This document shows, one piece after another, positions 1 to 7,266 of a stretch of DNA of 64,000 bases; positions within the stretch are counted from its first letter, which is position 1; each line of letters opens with the position of its first letter. Position numbers and translations under genes: made by a program. Source of the stretch: Klebsiella quasivariicola (GTDB taxonomy: Bacteria; Pseudomonadota; Gammaproteobacteria; Enterobacterales; Enterobacteriaceae); the NCBI RefSeq assembly GCF_002269255.1, contig NZ_CP022826.1, positions 3,852-67,851 of the forward strand, read 5' to 3'. Below the pieces are notes generated by a model. That model did no database searches. It was not told where the DNA came from and was given only the letters and a program-made list of their open reading frames with translations.

Positions 1-466
1 TGACCCGCAGTTGCAAACCCTCACTGATCCGCATGCCCGTTCCATACAGAAGCTGGGCGAACAAACGATGCTCGCCTTCCAGAAAACCGAGGATGCGAAC
101 CACTTCATCCGGGGTCAGCACCACCGGCAAGCGCCGCGACGGCCGAGGTCTTCCGATCTCCTGAAGCCAGGGCAGATCCGTGCACAGCACCTTGCCGTAG
201 AAGAACAGCAAGGCCGCCAATGCCTGACGATGCGTGGAGACCGAAACCTTGCGCTCGTTCGCCAGCCAGGACAGAAATGCCTCGACTTCGCTGCTGCCCA
301 AGGTTGCCGGGTGACGCACACCGTGGAAACGGATGAAGGCACGAACCCAGTGGACATAAGCCTGTTCGGTTCGTAAACTGTAATGCAAGTAGCGTATGCG
401 CTCACGCAACTGGTCCAGAACCTTGACCGAACGCAGCGGTGGTAACGGCGCAGTGGCGGTTTTCAT
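1..466 (-). CDS. intI1: Class 1 integron integrase IntI1, 5' part (runs off the window)
   Basis: This is the first 155 codons of the tyrosine recombinase that inserts and excises gene cassettes by recombining attI1 with attC sites. The reverse-strand translation starts [20 protein letters not shown] and continues open to base 1, reaching the stretch [17 protein letters not shown] that carries the first catalytic arginine. The rest of the gene lies outside the window. It is divergent from the aadB cassette, as in every class 1 integron, and the cassette promoter Pc lies inside it. I see no frameshift or stop in the visible part. The identification rests on recognising the IntI1 N-terminus and on the adjoining attI1 and cassette. 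Confidence 0.97.
351..379 (+). promoter_or_regulatory. Integron cassette promoter Pc, PcH1 variant
   Basis: The -35 hexamer TGGACA (351-356) and the -10 hexamer TAAACT (374-379) are separated by 17 bp and read towards the cassette from inside intI1. By the established naming, this pair is the PcH1 (hybrid 1) form, which is weaker than PcS (TTGACA/TAAACT). It is the main promoter for aadB. Confidence 0.93.
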
Positions 467-469
467 GGC

Positions 470-498
470 TTGTTATGACTGTTTTTTTGGGGTACAGT
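470..498 (+). promoter_or_regulatory. Second integron promoter P2, active form
   Basis: TTGTTA (470-475) and TACAGT (493-498) are separated by 17 bp. In most class 1 integrons this spacer is 14 bp and P2 is silent. Here the run before TACAG reads GGGG rather than G, the known three-G insertion that restores 17-bp spacing. It should add to the weak Pc in expressing aadB. Confidence 0.9.
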
Positions 499-544
499 CT
501 ATGCCTCGGGCATCCAAGCAGCAAGCGCGTTACGCCGTGGGTCG

Positions 545-609
545 ATGTTTGATGTTATGGAGCAGCAACGATGTTACGCAGCAGGGCAGTCGCCCTAAAA
601 CAAAGTTAG
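545..609 (+). other. attI1 recombination site (approximate extent)
   Basis: The site for cassette insertion ends at the core GTTAGGC (605-611), where recombination occurs after the first G. The upstream stretch with GATGTTATGGAGCAGCAACG and GATGTTACGCAGCAGGG is the standard attI1 sequence containing the integrase-binding direct repeats. The left limit is approximate. Confidence 0.9.
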
Positions 610-614
610 GCCGC

Positions 615-1148
615 ATGGACACAACGCAGGTCACATTGATACACAAAATTCTAGCTGCGGCAGATGAGCGAAATCTGCCGCTCTGGATCGGTGGGGGCTG
701 GGCGATCGATGCACGGCTAGGGCGTGTAACACGCAAGCACGATGATATTGATCTGACGTTTCCCGGCGAGAGGCGCGGCGAGCTCGAGGCAATAGTTGAA
801 ATGCTCGGCGGGCGCGTCATGGAGGAGTTGGACTATGGATTCTTAGCGGAGATCGGGGATGAGTTACTTGACTGCGAACCTGCTTGGTGGGCAGACGAAG
901 CGTATGAAATCGCGGAGGCTCCGCAGGGCTCGTGCCCAGAGGCGGCTGAGGGCGTCATCGCCGGGCGGCCAGTCCGTTGTAACAGCTGGGAGGCGATCAT
1001 CTGGGATTACTTTTACTATGCCGATGAAGTACCACCAGTGGACTGGCCTACAAAGCACATAGAGTCCTACAGGCTCGCATGCACCTCACTCGGGGCGGAA
1101 AAGGTTGAGGTCTTGCGTGCCGCTTTCAGGTCGCGATATGCGGCCTAA
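615..1148 (+). CDS. aadB: Aminoglycoside 2''-O-nucleotidyltransferase ANT(2'')-Ia
   Basis: The 177-residue enzyme transfers AMP to the 2''-hydroxyl of gentamicin, tobramycin and kanamycin, inactivating them in the cytoplasm. The start MDTTQVTLIHKILAAADE follows the cassette boundary by 9 bp, and the nucleotidyltransferase signature GGGWAIDA...HDDIDL is at about residues 27-45. An upstream in-frame extension to base 396 belongs to the integron 5' segment and is not the gene. The cassette runs from 606 to 1196 (591 bp) and is first in the array, so it is expressed from Pc and P2. The sequence is intact and typical of the widespread cassette. Confidence 0.97.
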   Translation: MDTTQVTLIHKILAAADERNLPLWIGGGWAIDARLGRVTRKHDDIDLTFPGERRGELEAIVEMLGGRVMEELDYGFLAEIGDELLDCEPAWWADEAYEIAEAPQGSCPEAAEGVIAGRPVRCNSWEAIIWDYFYYADEVPPVDWPTKHIESYRLACTSLGAEKVEVLRAAFRSRYAA

Positions 1149-1202
1149 CAATTCGTCCAAGCCGACGCCGCTTCGCGGCGCGGCTTAACTCAGGTGTTAG
1201 CT
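1143..1202 (+). other. attC site of the aadB cassette (60 bp)
   Basis: The outer cores GCCTAAC (1143-1149) and GTTAGCT (1196-1202) bound an imperfect inverted repeat whose centre is GCCGACGCCGCTTCGCGGCG. It overlaps the aadB stop codon, as is normal for this cassette. The next cassette begins after 1196. Confidence 0.9.
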
Positions 1203-1276
1203 TGACGCTCCGCGCAGGAAAGAGAAAATGGATAAACTTCCAAATTTCATATTTGAAAACTATAGTGACTTAAAAA
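1197..1276 (+). pseudogene. 5' end of a second gene cassette, cut by IS903
   Basis: Directly after the aadB attC site there is a ribosome-binding sequence AGGAAAGAG and an ATG at 1228. It opens a frame reading MDKLPNFIFENYSDLK before the IS903 inverted repeat begins at 1277. The position and spacing are those of a cassette gene, but only about 16 codons remain. I do not recognise the product. No cassette DNA reappears beyond IS903, so the rest was lost. Confidence 0.6.
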
Positions 1277-2333
1277 GGCTTTGTTGAATAAATCAGATTT
1301 CGGGTAAGTCTCCCCCGTAGCGGGTTGTGTTTTCAGGCAATACGCACGCTTTCAGGCATACCTGCTTTCGTCATTTTGTTCAGCGCTCGTACCAGGGCCA
1401 TAGCCTCCGCAACCTGACCATCGTAGTCACGCAGCGTCAGTGAACCCCCGAACAGCTGTTTTACCCGGTACATCGCCGTTTCCGCTATCGAGCGACGGTT
1501 GTAATCTGTTGTCCATTTCCACCGCGCATTACTCCCGGTCATTCGCTGATTAGCCACTGCACGGTTACGGTCTGCATATTCACCGGGCCAGTAACCCGCA
1601 CCTTTTCGGGGAGGGATAAGCGCGCTGATTTTCTTACGCCGCAGTTCATCGTGACAGAGCCGGGTGTCGTAAGCGCCGTCTGCCGATGCTGCCCTGATTT
1701 TTCTGTGAGTCTGCCGGATAAGACCCGGGAAGGCTTCTGAGTCCGTCACATTGTTCAGCGACAGGTCTGCACAGATGATTTCATGTGTGTTGCTGTCAAC
1801 TGCCAGATGCAGCTTACGCCAGATACGGCGGCGTTCCTGGCCATGCTTTTTGACTTTCCACTCGCCTTCACCGAAGACCTTCAGCCCGGTGGAATCAATC
1901 ACCAGATGCGCGATTTCACCCCGGGTGAACGTTTTGAAACTGACATTAACCGACTTTGCGCGCTTGCTGACACTGGTGTAATCCGGGCAGCGCAACGGAA
2001 CATTCATCAGTGTAAAAATGGAATCAATAAAACCCTGTGCAGCCCGCAGGGTCAGCCTGAATACGCGTTTAATGACCAGCACAGTCGTGATGGCAAGGTC
2101 AGAATAGCGCTGAGGTCTGCCTCGTGATGAAGGCGTTGCCGACTCATACCAGGCCTGAATAGCTTCATCATCCAGCCAGAAAGTTATGGAGCCACGGTTG
2201 ATGAGGGCTTTATTGTAGGTGGGCCAGTTGGTGATTTTGAACTTTTGCTTTGCCACGGAACGGTCTGCGTTGTCGGGAAGATGTGTGATCTGATCCTTCA
2301 ACTCAGCAAAAGTTCGATTTATTCAACAAAGCC
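1277..2333 (-). mobile_element. IS903 (IS5 family), complete
   Basis: The element is 1057 bp, the usual IS903 length. It is bounded by the 18-bp terminal inverted repeat GGCTTTGTTGAATAAATC at 1277 and its complement ending at 2333. IS903 makes 9-bp target duplications, but the flanks here are ACTTAAAAA on the left and ATTGTGAAT on the right, which do not match. The copy therefore marks a deletion or recombination junction between the integron and the blaSHV segment rather than a simple insertion. Confidence 0.95.
1333..2301 (-). CDS. tnpA: IS903 DDE transposase
   Basis: This cut-and-paste DDE transposase of the IS5 family binds the IS903 ends. The frame allows 322 residues. The classical product is 307 residues and would start at a GTG 15 codons further in (VAKQKFKITNW), so the exact start is uncertain. 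Features of the family include the helix-rich N-terminus (KFKITNWPTYNKALINRGS), LVIDSTGLKVFGEGEW around the first catalytic Asp, and the C-terminal RRSIAETAMYRVKQLFG carrying the catalytic Glu. The frame is intact, so the element should be functional. Confidence 0.95.
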   Translation of the reverse strand: MKDQITHLPDNADRSVAKQKFKITNWPTYNKALINRGSITFWLDDEAIQAWYESATPSSRGRPQRYSDLAITTVLVIKRVFRLTLRAAQGFIDSIFTLMNVPLRCPDYTSVSKRAKSVNVSFKTFTRGEIAHLVIDSTGLKVFGEGEWKVKKHGQERRRIWRKLHLAVDSNTHEIICADLSLNNVTDSEAFPGLIRQTHRKIRAASADGAYDTRLCHDELRRKKISALIPPRKGAGYWPGEYADRNRAVANQRMTGSNARWKWTTDYNRRSIAETAMYRVKQLFGGSLTLRDYDGQVAEAMALVRALNKMTKAGMPESVRIA

Positions 2334-2421
2334 ATTGTGAATCAGCAAAACGCCGGGTTATTCTTATTTGTCGCTTCTTTACTCGCCTTTATCGGCCCTC
2401 ACTCAAGGATGTATTGTGGTT

Positions 2422-3282
2422 ATGCGTTATTTTCGCCTGTGTATTATCTCCCTGTTAGCCACCCTGCCGCTGGCGGTACACGCCAGCCCGCAGCCGCTTG
2501 AGCAAATTAAACTAAGCGAAAGCCAGCTGTCGGGCAGCGTAGGCATGATAGAAATGGATCTGGCCAGCGGCCGCACGCTGACCGCCTGGCGCGCCGATGA
2601 ACGCTTTCCCATGATGAGCACCTTTAAAGTAGTGCTCTGCGGCGCAGTGCTGGCGCGGGTGGATGCCGGTGACGAACAGCTGGAGCGAAAGATCCACTAT
2701 CGCCAGCAGGATCTGGTGGACTACTCGCCGGTCAGCGAAAAACACCTTGCCGACGGCATGACGGTCGGCGAACTCTGTGCCGCCGCCATTACCATGAGCG
2801 ATAACAGCGCCGCCAATCTGCTGCTGGCCACCGTCGGCGGCCCCGCAGGATTGACTGCCTTTTTGCGCCAGATCGGCGACAACGTCACCCGCCTTGACCG
2901 CTGGGAAACGGAACTGAATGAGGCGCTTCCCGGCGACGCCCGCGACACCACTACCCCGGCCAGCATGGCCGCGACCCTGCGCAAGCTGCTGACCAGCCAG
3001 CGTCTGAGCGCCCGTTCGCAACGGCAGCTGCTGCAGTGGATGGTGGACGATCGGGTCGCCGGACCGTTGATCCGCTCCGTGCTGCCGGCGGGCTGGTTTA
3101 TCGCCGATAAGACCGGAGCTAGCAAACGGGGTGCGCGCGGGATTGTCGCCCTGCTTGGCCCGAATAACAAAGCAGAGCGGATTGTGGTGATTTATCTGCG
3201 GGATACGCCGGCGAGCATGGCCGAGCGAAATCAGCAAATCGCCGGGATCGGCGCGGCGCTGATCGAGCACTGGCAACGCTAA
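2422..3282 (+). CDS. blaSHV-7: Extended-spectrum class A beta-lactamase, SHV-7 pattern
   Basis: The 286-residue periplasmic serine beta-lactamase hydrolyses penicillins and, in this variant, oxyimino-cephalosporins. It has a signal peptide ending ...LAVHA, the S70-T-F-K motif (MMSTFK), S130-D-N, the omega loop E166 (RWETELNE) and K234-T-G. Against SHV-1, as I remember it, four changes are visible in Ambler numbering: I8F, R43S, G238S and E240K. Leu35 is wild-type, which excludes SHV-12. This set is that of SHV-7. The upstream DNA is the chromosomal Klebsiella leader cut by IS903 at 2333. The natural promoter is lost or altered, so expression may depend on the joined DNA. Confidence 0.93.
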   Translation: MRYFRLCIISLLATLPLAVHASPQPLEQIKLSESQLSGSVGMIEMDLASGRTLTAWRADERFPMMSTFKVVLCGAVLARVDAGDEQLERKIHYRQQDLVDYSPVSEKHLADGMTVGELCAAAITMSDNSAANLLLATVGGPAGLTAFLRQIGDNVTRLDRWETELNEALPGDARDTTTPASMAATLRKLLTSQRLSARSQRQLLQWMVDDRVAGPLIRSVLPAGWFIADKTGASKRGARGIVALLGPNNKAERIVVIYLRDTPASMAERNQQIAGIGAALIEHWQR

Positions 3283-3302
3283 CCCGGCGGTGGCCGCGCG
3301 CG

Positions 3303-4064
3303 TTATCCGGCTCGTAGCACCTCGCAGGCGTGCCGGGCGATATGACTGGCGGCGGCATCGGAGAGATGCCGGTCGGTAATGATGGTGGTGAACCGGGTCA
3401 AAGGTAACGCCATAAACGTGGCCACCTGATTGTATTTCGAACTGTCGCACAGCAGGATGCTTCTCGCGCTGACCTGGCTGACGGTCTCCTTGACGGTAAC
3501 CTTGTTCTCATCAGGGGTGAATATCCCGCGACTGTCCCAGCCGCTGGCGGAGATAAAGGCCGTATCGATAGCCAGGTGGCGTAACGTACGCGCCGCCGAT
3601 TCGCCCACGCAGGAGCGGTTCTCCCGGCACAGAGTGCCGCCGGTGTGGATCACGCCGCACTGACTGGCATCGATCAGCAGCTGGGTTATCTCAAAATCAT
3701 TGGTGACCACCTGGAGATCGTTCCGGTCGAGGATCGCCCGCGCCAGCGCCAGGGTGGTAGTCCCGGCATCCAGATAGATGCAACTGTTTTTAGCGATATG
3801 ACTCGCCGCCAGCGCGCCGATCGCCTGTTTCTCCTCACTCTGCAGCGTGCTTTTCACCAGATGACTGGGTTCCGCGGCCAGCCGGCTGACGGCGCGTACG
3901 CCGCCCGAGACGCTGACCAGCAGCCCCTGCTCCTCCAGTTTACTGACGTCCCGACGGATGGTCATATGGGACACGCCGAGGATCTCCGTCAGCTCGTTAA
4001 TGCTTACCGCCCCACGCTGCTCCACCAGGGCTAAAATACGCTGATGTCGTTCTATTGGAATCAC
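3303..4064 (-). CDS. DeoR-family transcriptional regulator (YgbI-like), blaSHV neighbour
   Basis: This 253-residue regulator has an N-terminal DeoR helix-turn-helix (IERHQRILALVEQRGAVSIN and LGVSHMTIRRDVSKLEEQG, residues 4-50). A C-terminal DeoR sugar-phosphate sensing domain follows, with the LDAGTTT motif near residue 98. It converges with blaSHV. On blaSHV plasmids this gene comes from the Klebsiella chromosome along with the beta-lactamase, so here it is a passenger with no linked target operon. The start at 4064 lies about 15 bases from the junction with the IS2-like remnant, so its native promoter is probably gone. Confidence 0.85.
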   Translation of the reverse strand: MIPIERHQRILALVEQRGAVSINELTEILGVSHMTIRRDVSKLEEQGLLVSVSGGVRAVSRLAAEPSHLVKSTLQSEEKQAIGALAASHIAKNSCIYLDAGTTTLALARAILDRNDLQVVTNDFEITQLLIDASQCGVIHTGGTLCRENRSCVGESAARTLRHLAIDTAFISASGWDSRGIFTPDENKVTVKETVSQVSARSILLCDSSKYNQVATFMALPLTRFTTIITDRHLSDAAASHIARHACEVLRAG

Positions 4065-4079
4065 CGCTCTCCCCTTACC

Positions 4080-4430
4080 ATTTTTTCACACCAGGCGTCA
4101 CCACCCAGGCTACGGCCCTGGCGACACCCGGTGTTGTTGGGGTCGGTTCCGGCTGAGGGCGAAATGACACCCTTATGGGCCCGCTTACGGCAAGGATCAG
4201 CGGGTTTACGTTCAAGAAGCAGATTATGCGTTCTCATAATGCGATACACCCGCTTTGCATTAACCACAGGCAGGCCGTCCCGCTCCGACTCCCGTCGCAG
4301 CAGCGCCCACACACGGCGATAACCATACGTCGGCAGGTCAGCCACCGCCATGTTTATCCGGGACAATACGGTGGTATCGTCAGAACGGGGCTGCCGTCTG
4401 CGATCCTGTCAGTCAGATGGCCGGTGAACC
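4080..4430 (-). pseudogene. IS2-group orfB (transposase catalytic part), 5' fragment
   Basis: The minus-strand translation contains ADLPTYGYRRVWALLRRE and NAKRVYRIMRTHNLLLERKP, which align with the start of IS2 orfB. Upstream of this (about 4400) the related segment ...LTDRIADG is in a different frame, so a frameshift separates it. Downstream, homology ends after about residue 70 of the match at the truncation. The DDE domain is absent. Confidence 0.75.
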
Positions 4431-4875
4431 CGAATGCTCAACTGCGCACGCGACACGCCAAGACTTCTGCAAACGTCGCTTATTCGTCGTTCCCAGGCAA
4501 CGAGGGCGCATGCGCAATCCATTTTTTTGCCCGGCCGAACTCCACGGCCTCTTTGAGTATCTCGGCTTCCATCGTCTTTTTGCCCAGAAGGCGCTGGAGT
4601 TCGCGAATTTGCTTATTGGCGGCAGCGAGTTCGGAGGCCGGCACCACTTCCTCGCCCGATGCAACAGCCGTCAGTGAACCGTCTTAATATTGCTTGCGCC
4701 ATTTGAATATCTGGTTTGCATTGATGCCATGCAGGCGCGCGACATGAGACACGGTCATACCGGGCTCCATAGTCTGCTGAATAATGGCAATTTTTTCCTG
4801 CGGTGTACGACGCCGACGCCGCTCAGGTCCTGATAACACTCCAACCATCTTATCGTTCTGACTGGTATTAAACAT
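4431..4875 (-). pseudogene. IS2-group orfA (transposase DNA-binding part), broken
   Basis: Translation starts MFNTSQNDKMVGVLSGPERR and runs through the helix-turn-helix GMTVSHVARLHGINANQIFKWRKQY. It then meets a TAA at 4684 where IS2 orfA continues. Beyond the stop the same frame resumes with SLTAVASGEEVVPASELAA and LLGKKTMEAEILKEAVEFG. A single nonsense codon therefore splits it, and later disruptions follow. It cannot supply a full OrfA or the OrfAB fusion. Confidence 0.8.
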
Positions 4876-4933
4876 AGTTCCAAGACTACCTCTTATTTTA
4901 AGAGAGTCGAAGTGTCTGGTGATCTATGGGGCC

Positions 4934-5242
4934 AGTCTAGCCCTCTTCCAAGTGTAGGGAGATATAGTCAAAGTTTGCTTCTCCGCCGATGAGTCCGCCC
5001 TGCGTCGGATAGTCCGATTTTTTACCGGCGAAGCACGGCTCTCCTAACCCTATCTAAAGCGAATAACTTTTTTCAACAGGGCCGCGTGCCAATGCAAGAG
5101 CGATAGGCGCTCTACGCGCCAATTTGACCACTTAAAACAGGTAAATTGAGGGGTTGTAATGTGTTGATGTAACAGGCTTTTATTTTAATGTCTTGGCATA
5201 TGTATAATGGTAGTCTAGCCCTCCTTTCAACAAGGAGTACTC
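4934..5242 (+). promoter_or_regulatory. qnrS1 upstream region with a 12-bp direct repeat
   Basis: No gene is seen here. The sequence AGTCTAGCCCTC occurs at 4934-4945, straddling the end of the IS2-like remnant, and again at 5212-5223 just before qnrS1. A -10-like TATAAT lies at 5203-5208 without a convincing -35. The ribosome-binding site AAGGAG is at 5232-5237, 5 bp before the qnrS1 ATG. The region should hold the qnrS1 promoter. Confidence 0.55.
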
Positions 5243-5899
5243 ATGGAAACCTACAATCATACATATCGGCACCACAACTTTTCACATAAAGACTTAAGTG
5301 ATCTCACCTTCACCGCTTGCACATTCATTCGCAGCGACTTTCGACGTGCTAACTTGCGTGATACGACATTCGTCAACTGCAAGTTCATTGAACAGGGTGA
5401 TATCGAAGGCTGCCACTTTGATGTCGCAGATCTTCGTGATGCAAGTTTCCAACAATGCCAACTTGCGATGGCAAACTTCAGTAATGCCAATTGCTACGGT
5501 ATAGAGTTCCGTGCGTGTGATTTAAAAGGTGCCAACTTTTCCCGAACAAACTTTGCCCATCAAGTGAGTAATCGTATGTACTTTTGCTCAGCATTTATTT
5601 CTGGATGTAATCTTTCCTATGCCAATATGGAGAGGGTTTGTTTAGAAAAATGTGAGTTGTTTGAAAATCGCTGGATAGGAACGAACCTAGCGGGTGCATC
5701 ACTGAAAGAGTCAGACTTAAGTCGAGGTGTTTTTTCCGAAGATGTCTGGGGGCAATTTAGCCTACAGGGTGCCAATTTATGCCACGCCGAACTCGACGGT
5801 TTAGATCCCCGCAAAGTCGATACATCAGGTATCAAAATTGCAGCCTGGCAGCAAGAACTGATTCTCGAAGCACTGGGTATTGTTGTTTATCCTGACTAA
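5243..5899 (+). CDS. qnrS1: Pentapeptide-repeat quinolone resistance protein QnrS1
   Basis: The 218-residue protein mimics DNA in shape, binds DNA gyrase and topoisomerase IV, and lowers quinolone susceptibility. The sequence begins METYNHTYRHHNFSHKDLSD and ends EALGIVVYPD. Throughout it shows A(D/N)LXX-type pentapeptides (RRANLRDTTF, VADLRDASF, LKGANFSRTNF, LAGASLKESDLS), with a short break around the Gly in the middle. It matches QnrS1 as I remember it. Its GC content is below that of the plasmid backbone, consistent with an aquatic chromosomal origin (family knowledge). It sits between the IS2-like remnant and the Tn3/ISKpn19-like segment, a common qnrS1 context. Confidence 0.95.
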   Translation: METYNHTYRHHNFSHKDLSDLTFTACTFIRSDFRRANLRDTTFVNCKFIEQGDIEGCHFDVADLRDASFQQCQLAMANFSNANCYGIEFRACDLKGANFSRTNFAHQVSNRMYFCSAFISGCNLSYANMERVCLEKCELFENRWIGTNLAGASLKESDLSRGVFSEDVWGQFSLQGANLCHAELDGLDPRKVDTSGIKIAAWQQELILEALGIVVYPD

Positions 5900-5983
5900 T
5901 TGCTTTGATGTGTGATTTTAAACGCTCAAATTTATAAAACGAATAATATTGTCAACCTTGCAATAATAGACATAGGGACAACC

Positions 5984-6146
5984 ATGTATAAATTTTTACC
6001 CTCAGGCGTCTTCACAATAGAGCCATATAGCAGTGGGTCACTTAGTGGGCTTAATTTTTCCATTAAAGATAATATTAATATTGCTCAGTATAAAACATCA
6101 TATGGTAGCCCATCTTGGCAAGTAAACATAAGGCTGCCATTTATAA
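5984..6146 (+). pseudogene. N-terminal fragment of an amidase-family protein
   Basis: An ATG at 5984 preceded by AGGGACA opens a frame reading MYKFLPSGVFTIEPYSSGSL and then FSIKDNINIAQYKTSYGSPSW. The latter is the start of an amidase-signature domain, where 'KDN' carries the catalytic Lys region and YKTSYGSP corresponds to the usual T.(A/S)GS segment. The frame is cut at 6146 by a 14-bp sequence identical to the IS26 inverted repeat. Only about 54 residues remain, so it is non-functional. It is probably the gene that followed qnrS1 in its original chromosome. Confidence 0.6.
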
Positions 6147-6160
6147 GGCACTGTTGCAAA
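6147..6160. repeat. 14-bp sequence identical to the IS26 terminal inverted repeat
   Basis: GGCACTGTTGCAAA occurs exactly at the point where the amidase fragment stops. The bases that follow (AATGTGGAGGTGATAGGGG) do not match either internal edge of IS26 as I remember it. It is therefore either the end of another IS6-type element or a scar of an IS26-mediated event. Confidence 0.6.
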
Positions 6161-6217
6161 AATGTGGAGGTGATAGGGGTACTACGCCGGAACCCCAGAT
6201 TTTTCCGTCCGTTCAAA

Positions 6218-6832
6218 TTATCCACGGTTGAACAGCTTGATCCCGTCCGCCCGCAGTTGACCAACAGGGGAAATATGCCTGTACAAAGTTTGCCGGGTTA
6301 TCCCAAGTTCCTGGCATAGCGTACTGACCTTTGTTTCTGATTGTCCCATTGATGCCATTGCCAGTCGCAGTTTGACTGGCGTCATTTTATAAGGTCGGCC
6401 GCCGTTCCGCCCACGGGCTCTTGCTGATGCCAGACCTGCAGTCGTTCTTTCAGCAATCAGTTCGCGCTCAAACTCCGCCAGTGCGGCAAAGATACCGAAG
6501 ACAAGCTTGCCAGCGGCCGTTGTTGTGTCGATAGTCGCCCCGTGACCGGTCAGCACTTTCAGACCGGTCCCCCTCGCGGTCAGGTCGTGCACTGTATTAA
6601 TGAGATGACGAAGATCACGACCGAGGCGGTCCAGCTTCCATACGACCAGCGTGTCTCCGGGTCGTAGTGCTTTCAGACAGGCTGTAAGTCCAGGACGCTC
6701 TTCTCGTTTGCCCGATGCCCGGTCCTCATAAAAATGTGCGGCATCAACACCTGCGGCGATCAGTGCATCACGTTGTAAATCATTCGTCTGCGAACCATCC
6801 GCTTTTGACATCCGAATATATCCGATGAACAT
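6218..6832 (-). CDS. tnpR: Tn3-family serine resolvase TnpR
   Basis: This 204-residue serine recombinase resolves Tn3-type cointegrates at a res site. The start chosen at 6832 gives MFIGYIRMSKADGSQTNDLQ with AGAGGAAAT just upstream. A longer frame to 6886 lacks such a site. The catalytic Ser is in YIRMSK, followed by the resolvase core (GDTLVVWKLDRLGRDLRHLI, FAALAEFERELIAERTTAGL) and a C-terminal helix-turn-helix (LCQELGITRQTLYRHI) near residue 180. It is divergent from a truncated tnpA at 6994, with the presumed res site in between. The gene looks intact. Confidence 0.9.
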   Translation of the reverse strand: MFIGYIRMSKADGSQTNDLQRDALIAAGVDAAHFYEDRASGKREERPGLTACLKALRPGDTLVVWKLDRLGRDLRHLINTVHDLTARGTGLKVLTGHGATIDTTTAAGKLVFGIFAALAEFERELIAERTTAGLASARARGRNGGRPYKMTPVKLRLAMASMGQSETKVSTLCQELGITRQTLYRHISPVGQLRADGIKLFNRG

Positions 6833-6993
6833 ATTTCCTCTGTCACATATACGTTCGATTATGTGACATTCTGATTTGGGTACCATAATCTGTCAACGGT
6901 AGTCACATTACCCGTAATTTAAATTATGACACGTAAAGGTTCTATGTTAATGATAATGTGACAAGCGCGTTTAAATAGGCATAAGGATCAGAG
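6833..6993. other. Intergenic region between tnpR and tnpA: presumed res site and divergent promoters
   Basis: In Tn3-family elements with divergent tnpR and tnpA the res site occupies this interval. It is AT-rich and carries related blocks such as TGTGACA/TGTCA in both orientations (TATGTGACATTC, TAGTCACATTACC, TTATGACACG, AATGTGACAAGC), as expected for resolvase sub-sites. Exact boundaries cannot be set by eye. Confidence 0.55.
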
Positions 6994-7174
6994 ATGCCTA
7001 CTAAAAATAAGCTCCTCAGTATTCTTTCGGACGCCGAGCAGGAAGCGCTCTATGGTCTACCTGATTTCGATGATGCACAGCGGCTGGAGTTTCTGGCGCT
7101 GAATGAATATGAACTGGCGCTGGCCTGCAGTCGCCGGGGGCTTCACGCTCAAATTTATTGCATCATCCAGATCG
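6994..7174 (+). pseudogene. Tn3-family transposase TnpA, 5' stub interrupted by the ISKpn19-like element
   Basis: The frame reads MPTKNKLLSILSDAEQEALY and then FLALNEYELALACSRRGLH...IIQIG. This is the DUF4158-type N-terminal domain of Tn3-family transposases, which are about 1000 residues long. After about 60 codons it enters the inverted repeat of the inserted element, and the remaining codons to 7251 are insertion-sequence DNA. I could not recognise a continuation of tnpA beyond 10026. The transposon can no longer transpose by itself. Confidence 0.8.
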
Positions 7175-7266
7175 GAGAGCATGAAAAACCTCGGGGCAGC
7201 CATCGAATGATGCCATCTACAGGGGTTAAAATAACCACCATCATTTCATAACAATACCTGCTGACT

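Larger units (their letters stand above)
4080..4939 (-). mobile_element. Truncated and decayed IS3-family element (IS2 group, ISEcl2-like)
   Basis: The right end carries an IS2-type terminus: read on the minus strand from 4939 it is TAGACTGGCCCCATAGATCA. Inside lie orfA and the N-terminal third of orfB, both damaged. The left end stops in orfB near 4080-4150, where protein similarity ends at the junction with the DeoR gene. An IS2-like remnant (reported as ISEcl2) next to qnrS1 is a familiar arrangement, so this piece probably came with qnrS1. The left boundary is approximate, and naming the IS exactly needs a nucleotide search. Confidence 0.8.

Noticed and set aside
396..614. Upstream in-frame extension of aadB
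   Set aside because: It runs through Pc/P2 leader and attI1, and the known start at 615 lies inside the cassette.
2512..3450. Long minus-strand open frame across blaSHV
   Set aside because: It is the complement of a GC-rich coding gene, lacks a ribosome-binding site and overlaps a well-supported gene throughout.
6147..6217. A full IS26 copy
   Set aside because: Only the 14-bp end matches; no IS26 transposase or internal sequence follows.
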